Shown here: positions 13,117-17,103 of the stretch, one piece after another | Position numbering within the stretch: the first letter of the stretch is position 1 | How the letters are laid out: every line of letters starts with the position of its first letter | DNA from: Candidatus Levybacteria bacterium RIFCSPLOWO2_12_FULL_37_14 | GTDB taxonomy: Bacteria; Patescibacteriota; Microgenomatia; Levybacterales; UBA12049 | DNA length: 17,103 nucleotides | Direction of reading: 5' to 3' | NCBI GenBank assembly: GCA_001782645.1 | Contig: MFPH01000060.1 | Coordinates: 1 to 17,103 of the forward strand | The notes under the pieces: generated by a model | Seen by the model: the letters and a program-made list of their open reading frames with translations, nothing else | Databases searched by the model: none | Told to the model about the DNA's origin: nothing | Program-made: the position numbers and the translations under genes

Positions 13117-14774
13117 TTTTTAATTGTAACAAACCTTTTACTTATTAACAAAGCAATCATAAGACCTAAGGAGGTTATAGAAATAAACGCAGAAACCTTT
13201 CTAATTAAAGTTTCATTGAAAACTATTTCAGCCTTATTTTTTCCCCTAGAAACAGGAAATGCAAAACGGCCATTTTGGGTAAGTTTTAAAGACTCTTTTT
13301 TATCATTAATATAAACTTCCCAACCCGGAAAGTAAGACAAATTAATTTGAATTTCCGAATTCTTATCAGCTTGTATTGTAAATGAATAAAGATTGCTTTT
13401 AGCTTTTTCTAAAGCAATTTTACCACTACCCTTGATAAAGATTGCTCTTTCCTTTTCTTTTGCAGGAATTGATTTTAGATAAATTGTATTAAAAACATTG
13501 CCTATACTATTTGTTCCGTCAATAAAATTAGAGCGAGTTATATAATAATTATCCGTTCTGTCATGATAATAGGCTGGTTTGGTATATCCTATTCCCAAAA
13601 TAAAAGCTGTAAATATTAAAAAAATAGCAAAAGAAAAATTTATAAACTTACTTTTAATATTTAAAGAAAAAATACTTCCGGCCAGAAAGGACGCGAAAAT
13701 TATCTCAAGACTTAGCAATCTCCAGGGAAATTGAAAATAATTCATAAGAGGAATTGTTTTCCATACCGGCAGAGAAATATTCAACATAAGATAAAAAGTA
13801 AAAATAAAACAAGCAAAGAAAAAAAGTGTACAGGGTAATTTATTACTTTCCCTTTTTATTTGCAATGTGATGACCATCATGCTTAGGAAAATCGCTAATA
13901 AATTTGCTGCCCCTACTTGATACGAAAGTTCATTCTGTATGCCTGTACCGCTGAAACCCGATCCCCAAGAAGGAATTAAGAGTTGATATAGCTCAGGAAA
14001 CTTCGATGTAACATCAAAAATCTGCAGTCCTGTTACATATTTTGTTTCATAAATAGCAGGAAGCCAGAAAATTGCCGACAATCCAAGGCCTAAAAGTATT
14101 AAGTATAGGGTATTAAGTATTAAGTATTTCTTACTTTTTTCTTTACTAATCAAAAAAACGATGTATGACAAAGAAAAAACAAAAAACATTAATGCTAAAA
14201 TATTATGGCTAAATATTATCAATGCTAAAAATATAGATGATAATATCAAAAAGACTTTTCGTTTTGACTTAACAAATTTCGTATAAGCCCACAAAAATGC
14301 AGGGAAAAATCCCAACGCCCACACTTCCCCAACAGATCCCCTAATGTAGATATCCACAAAATGGTAAGGGGAAAAGGTATAGAATATCGAAGAAACTACA
14401 CCCCCTAATCTTCCCCAAAACTCTCTGGACCATAAATAAAAAAATACTCCGCCAATAATAGTTGCTACAAGCATACTGATCTTAAAGGAATCAATAAAGC
14501 TAATATTAGCTAGATGGAGAATGCTGGCGACGTAGTTAGGCAAGGGATAAACAAAGTTAAATAAAGGAACTCCAAAACCGTTATTTAAATGCGCCGCCCA
14601 ACGAGGATAAAAATTGCCATCCCTCAATGCCTCATCAAAAAGAAAAAATCTAATTACATGATATTCTCCGTCATGAGATGGAGGCAAACCTGGATGCAAA
14701 AGAGCAAAACCCGCTAAAAATGCAAAAAAAAGAATCGAGACAACTGCTAAAAAAGAGTATAATTTACCTTTCAT
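13113..14774 (-). CDS. 6-PTPS-related/YfhO-like GT-C membrane protein
   Basis: 553 aa. An N-terminal hydrophobic helix (about 6-27) is followed by PPSHDGEYHV (31-40). There an Asp and a Glu (Asp35, Glu37) sit in the first external loop, as expected of GT-C transferases. NNGFGVPLFNFVYPLPNY and FSPYHFVDIYIRGSVGE match the '6-pyruvoyl-tetrahydropterin synthase related' membrane domain, a name that does not reflect its function. About ten membrane segments follow. A C-terminal beta-rich external domain contains YFPGWEVYINDKKE (as in YfhO-type proteins), then a final helix and a basic tail. It probably transfers a sugar from a polyprenyl-phosphate donor outside the membrane. It begins 1 bp after the preceding gene's stop and its TGA overlaps the GT4 start. 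A period-7 repeat lies at 14095-14127. Confidence 0.87.
   Translation of the reverse strand: MKGKLYSFLAVVSILFFAFLAGFALLHPGLPPSHDGEYHVIRFFLFDEALRDGNFYPRWAAHLNNGFGVPLFNFVYPLPNYVASILHLANISFIDSFKISMLVATIIGGVFFYLWSREFWGRLGGVVSSIFYTFSPYHFVDIYIRGSVGEVWALGFFPAFLWAYTKFVKSKRKVFLILSSIFLALIIFSHNILALMFFVFSLSYIVFLISKEKSKKYLILNTLYLILLGLGLSAIFWLPAIYETKYVTGLQIFDVTSKFPELYQLLIPSWGSGFSGTGIQNELSYQVGAANLLAIFLSMMVITLQIKRESNKLPCTLFFFACFIFTFYLMLNISLPVWKTIPLMNYFQFPWRLLSLEIIFASFLAGSIFSLNIKSKFINFSFAIFLIFTAFILGIGYTKPAYYHDRTDNYYITRSNFIDGTNSIGNVFNTIYLKSIPAKEKERAIFIKGSGKIALEKAKSNLYSFTIQADKNSEIQINLSYFPGWEVYINDKKESLKLTQNGRFAFPVSRGKNKAEIVFNETLIRKVSAFISITSLGLMIALLISKRFVTIKK
14095..14127. repeat. Period-7 tandem repeat (TACTTAA) inside the membrane-protein gene
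   Basis: On the coding strand, three TACTTAA units and one degenerate unit (TACCCTA) stand in tandem, ending in a partial TAC. The array encodes residues about 217-227 (YLILNTLYLIL) of a membrane helix. Three units equal 21 bp, or seven codons. Confidence 0.85.
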
Positions 14775-14775
14775 A

Positions 14776-16023
14776 TTACATCAACTTTGCGATTCCTACC
14801 ATGTAAAGTGCCATAGCAAATAAGGTGCCAGCAATATATAGAATATTTACTTTGCCCTTCATCCCAAAAACAGAAAGAAGTAACAATAAAACATTAACAT
14901 CTAACGAGTATCTGTATCCAAACTGCATCCAACCGCTACTATGGTGCATCAAGCTTGGGATAAGCGTAATAATCGAAGTAATCCATAAAGAACTTATATA
15001 TGGATTGAATTTAATTTTTTTCCATCTTTTCATAACTGGAGACGCCAAAAATATAGCCAGCAGGGGTGGAGTTAAGAAAAATATAGAATTGCCCTTAAGA
15101 TTGAAATGAAGGTCAATCTTTTCTTCAAAGTTTAAGCTCGGTACTTCAAGCAACATATACCAAAGATTTCTCGGAATATTTCTAATCGAAAACGGTCCAT
15201 TTTTTTCTCGTAACCGCTGTAGATGTTCTGTTTCATGAATGTAATTAAATCCATACTCAAGTGGATTATTAAATCTGACGTAATTGAAAAGAAAAAAGAT
15301 AGATGAAAAAAAGAGAAATGGCAGACATAAAAGGATTACCTGCCTTGCAAAAACCGCTTTCTTTTTATTTAGAAGAGTAAGCATAGCTTTTACCGAAGGG
15401 TCGCATACATAAAGCGTTATAGGCAAAATAGATAAAAGCACGTTCGTTGGCCTTCCCAGCAATGTTGCGCTAAGAAATATCATCGAAATTAGGTAATGGA
15501 TAAATTTTCGCTTCTTTCGAAAAACAATGAAGATACCTAGCGTTCCCAAAAAAGACGTTGTTATCTGATCAACGTGCCAAACACTTCCAAGTGTTCCGAC
15601 GTAAAATTGTGTCGTTCCAAATGCAAAAAGGAGAAGAAAAATACATATCGCAAAAAAGGACATTTTTCGCAAAAACTCTCGTTTAATACGAAGCAATAGA
15701 AAATACATAAGCACGACATTCATGCTGGAAAATAAGATAGAAAGGTAAAATGTTGGAACGAATTGCCCCCTAATATACTGCAATGGAATGAGAATTAAGG
15801 CAGGAATGATGCCCCATGTCGTATACCACTTTCCTCCAAAGTAAGCAAGATCATACGTTGTTGGAGGATTTGGTATATCCAGTTGAAAATTAATAAGTGA
15901 TTGCGACAATAAATTGTGATAGTCAAGTGTCCATTTTGGCTTCAATGTATAGTTAGTGCCAACTACAAAGTAAATAATAAATAAAACAAAAAAAATAATT
16001 ATAGATGGTAATAAACGTTTCAT
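14776..16023 (-). CDS. Multi-span GT-C-like membrane protein, family not named
   Basis: 415 aa with about ten hydrophobic segments. The first helix (7-22) is followed by an external loop with WTLDYHNLLSQSL (31-43), which has a single Asp34, and then YDLAYFGGKWYTTWGIIPAL (57-76). This layout is common in GT-C transferases and O-antigen-ligase-like proteins. Further landmarks are LLGRPTNVLLS (about 189-199) and NYVRFNNPLEYGF (about 248-260). The function can only be inferred: a membrane glycosyltransferase or related polymer-handling protein, possibly using polyprenyl-linked sugars. It overlaps the previous gene by 4 bp and the next starts 1 bp after its stop, so the three membrane proteins form one tight unit. 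The ATG lacks a Shine-Dalgarno. Confidence 0.75.
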   Translation of the reverse strand: MKRLLPSIIIFFVLFIIYFVVGTNYTLKPKWTLDYHNLLSQSLINFQLDIPNPPTTYDLAYFGGKWYTTWGIIPALILIPLQYIRGQFVPTFYLSILFSSMNVVLMYFLLLRIKREFLRKMSFFAICIFLLLFAFGTTQFYVGTLGSVWHVDQITTSFLGTLGIFIVFRKKRKFIHYLISMIFLSATLLGRPTNVLLSILPITLYVCDPSVKAMLTLLNKKKAVFARQVILLCLPFLFFSSIFFLFNYVRFNNPLEYGFNYIHETEHLQRLREKNGPFSIRNIPRNLWYMLLEVPSLNFEEKIDLHFNLKGNSIFFLTPPLLAIFLASPVMKRWKKIKFNPYISSLWITSIITLIPSLMHHSSGWMQFGYRYSLDVNVLLLLLSVFGMKGKVNILYIAGTLFAMALYMVGIAKLM

Positions 16024-17103
16024 AGCTTGTATACTATTACTTTTTCATCTTCATAAACCTTCTGTAAATATTTATCCAGATAAACAAAATTAACGTTATA
16101 ATTAAAGTCAATTATAGGCTTTGCGGGAACGGCTATATATGCAATATTTTCCTTATGCATTCTGCTAATTGTTTCTAAATTCTTTGCCTCATAAAAGGAT
16201 TTAACCAAGCTTTGTCTTTCTGAATAATTATAGCCCATTACAGAAAGGTAATATGAATGACCTAGATAATTTTTCCTGCCGGAGAGAGTAATGGGATCAA
16301 GAATTTCTTGTTTTGCCAAAAAAATATCATTTTTTTTCGTGTTTGTTTTTATCCATTGCATAAGTTTATTTGAAGGAGCATCGTTTAAGCGGAACTGAAA
16401 ATCATTTTTTACCGCCATTAAATCTATAGCTCCAGACATGGTTAGCAGTAGAACAACAAAAATAAATATTGTTCCGCCTGCAAAACTCTTATATCTACGT
16501 ATTAAAGTTAGCAAAAAATACGCAATGTAAAAGTTAGCAAAAATTAAGAACAAATTAAAAAGTGAGTGATTATGATCTATCAAAAAACTCAATTGGAAAA
16601 TATTTCCTATCAAAAATAAAGAAAATACACTTAAAAAAACTAATTTTTGTTTTTTGCCTGAAAGAAAAAAACCCCATGGGATAAGAATAATCGCTATTCC
16701 TAGATTCATCACCCAGAAAAAGATAAAATTTACAAGCGACAAGGGTTTCTGGGACAAAAATCCGGGATTAAAAAAAGCGTGACTAATATTCTGACCAATA
16801 ATATCTCTTGCATGGAAAAAGAAAATCGCCGCGGCAGGAATGAAAAAAGATAAAAGGAGACGTGAGCGCTTAAATAGAATGAAAAGTAAAAATAAGATAA
16901 TCGTTGTTGAGAAAAACGTTAGGGTATGCACTCGCGACAAAATCCCCAAAACAAGCCCTAATAAAATCAATGTTTTGTGGGAAATTTTTTGCGCTTTCAT
17001 TAACTTTGATAATAAAAAATATATAATAGCCAAACTTATTGCAAATGCCATTATCAAGTGCCGCTGATTCAAATACACATTCAAAGTGAAAAAAATAGAA
17101 ATT
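16020..17103 (-). CDS. Multi-span GT-C/GT39-like membrane protein, 5' end cut off by the window
   Basis: The frame is open to the right edge. A TTG at 17084 is the first possible start inside the window, but the codons upstream continue without a stop and read a hydrophobic ISIFFTL, so the true start is outside. At least 361 residues are visible. LNQRHLIMAFAISLAII is a short external loop leading into a helix, as seen in the middle of GT39-like mannosyltransferases. About seven more helices follow, then a soluble external C-terminal domain beginning near MQWIKTNTKKNDIFLAK. WIxxNTxxxDxFL is common at that junction in GT-C proteins. The catalytic first loop is missing from view. It probably acts with the two following membrane proteins. 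The specific substrate is unknown. Confidence 0.75.
   Translation of the reverse strand, partial: ISIFFTLNVYLNQRHLIMAFAISLAIIYFLLSKLMKAQKISHKTLILLGLVLGILSRVHTLTFFSTTIILFLLFILFKRSRLLLSFFIPAAAIFFFHARDIIGQNISHAFFNPGFLSQKPLSLVNFIFFWVMNLGIAIILIPWGFFLSGKKQKLVFLSVFSLFLIGNIFQLSFLIDHNHSLFNLFLIFANFYIAYFLLTLIRRYKSFAGGTIFIFVVLLLTMSGAIDLMAVKNDFQFRLNDAPSNKLMQWIKTNTKKNDIFLAKQEILDPITLSGRKNYLGHSYYLSVMGYNYSERQSLVKSFYEAKNLETISRMHKENIAYIAVPAKPIIDFNYNVNFVYLDKYLQKVYEDEKVIVYKL

Noticed and set aside
14095..14127. TACCCTA unit as a telomere-like repeat
   Set aside because: Only one such unit is present, as a variant within a TACTTAA array in a coding region.
13113..14774. Recoded genetic code (UGA as glycine) as in Gracilibacteria/Absconditabacteria
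   Set aside because: TGA ends this gene exactly at an ATGA overlap, and conserved glycines in all genes use normal codons.
16020..17084. TTG at 17084 as the true start of the right-edge membrane protein
   Set aside because: The frame stays open to the window edge with hydrophobic residues, and the following LNQRHLI loop is normally internal in GT39-like proteins.

Overview
This is an AT-rich, densely packed glycan-biosynthesis locus that holds almost only surface-polysaccharide genes. Sixteen convincing protein genes fill the window. Two run off its edges: a family 4 glycosyltransferase at the left and a multi-span membrane protein at the right. All but one lie on the minus strand. The style suggests a member of the Patescibacteria (Candidate Phyla Radiation), possibly a Microgenomates-like lineage: low GC, short overlaps or gaps, an Alg5-like GT2, a 6-PTPS-related GT-C protein, and almost no Shine-Dalgarno motifs. 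No ribosomal or other marker gene is present, so this placement is inference. TGA is used as a stop, so the UGA-to-glycine recoding of Gracilibacteria/Absconditabacteria is unlikely.

Layout along the minus strand, in transcription order. Block A (17103 to 12052) holds three consecutive multi-span GT-C-like membrane proteins followed by a GT4 glycosyltransferase. They are joined by ATGA-type overlaps or a 1-bp gap. A single plus-strand gene (11097-12041), a DPM1/GtrB-like GT2 with two C-terminal membrane helices, converges on the end of block A. It diverges from block B across a 252-bp spacer, the largest non-coding stretch and the most likely promoter region. Block B (10844 to 1) runs as follows: Wzx-like flippase, RmlC-like cupin, Alg5-like GT2, GT4, GT2, then five sugar-nucleotide enzymes (three SDR epimerase/reductases, a ColD-like PLP enzyme, and a CDP-paratose 2-epimerase-like SDR), and finally the partial GT4.

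The most interesting part is 1112-6178. The DegT-family protein at 2185-3360 has histidine (His188) where aminotransferases carry the PLP lysine, as in the 3-dehydratases ColD and RfbH. It lacks the cysteine cluster of RfbH, and its C-terminal half follows ColD. Next to it are a GDP-fucose-synthase/ColC-like protein with its catalytic residues intact, two further SDRs, and a homologue of CDP-tyvelose (CDP-paratose 2-) epimerase whose YxxxK tyrosine is phenylalanine. Together these suggest a 3,6-dideoxyhexose pathway. The mix of GDP-type (ColD/ColC) and CDP-type (2-epimerase) relatives leaves the actual product open. The nucleotidyltransferase and a credible 4,6-dehydratase are not in the window.

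A reasonable working model is as follows. The SDR/ColD block makes an unusual deoxysugar nucleotide. The GT2/GT4 enzymes assemble a repeat unit on the cytoplasmic side and the flippase exports it. The two DPM1/Alg5-like GT2s charge polyprenyl phosphate with single sugars for use by the GT-C membrane proteins outside. No tRNA, rRNA, CRISPR, insertion sequence or riboswitch was recognised.
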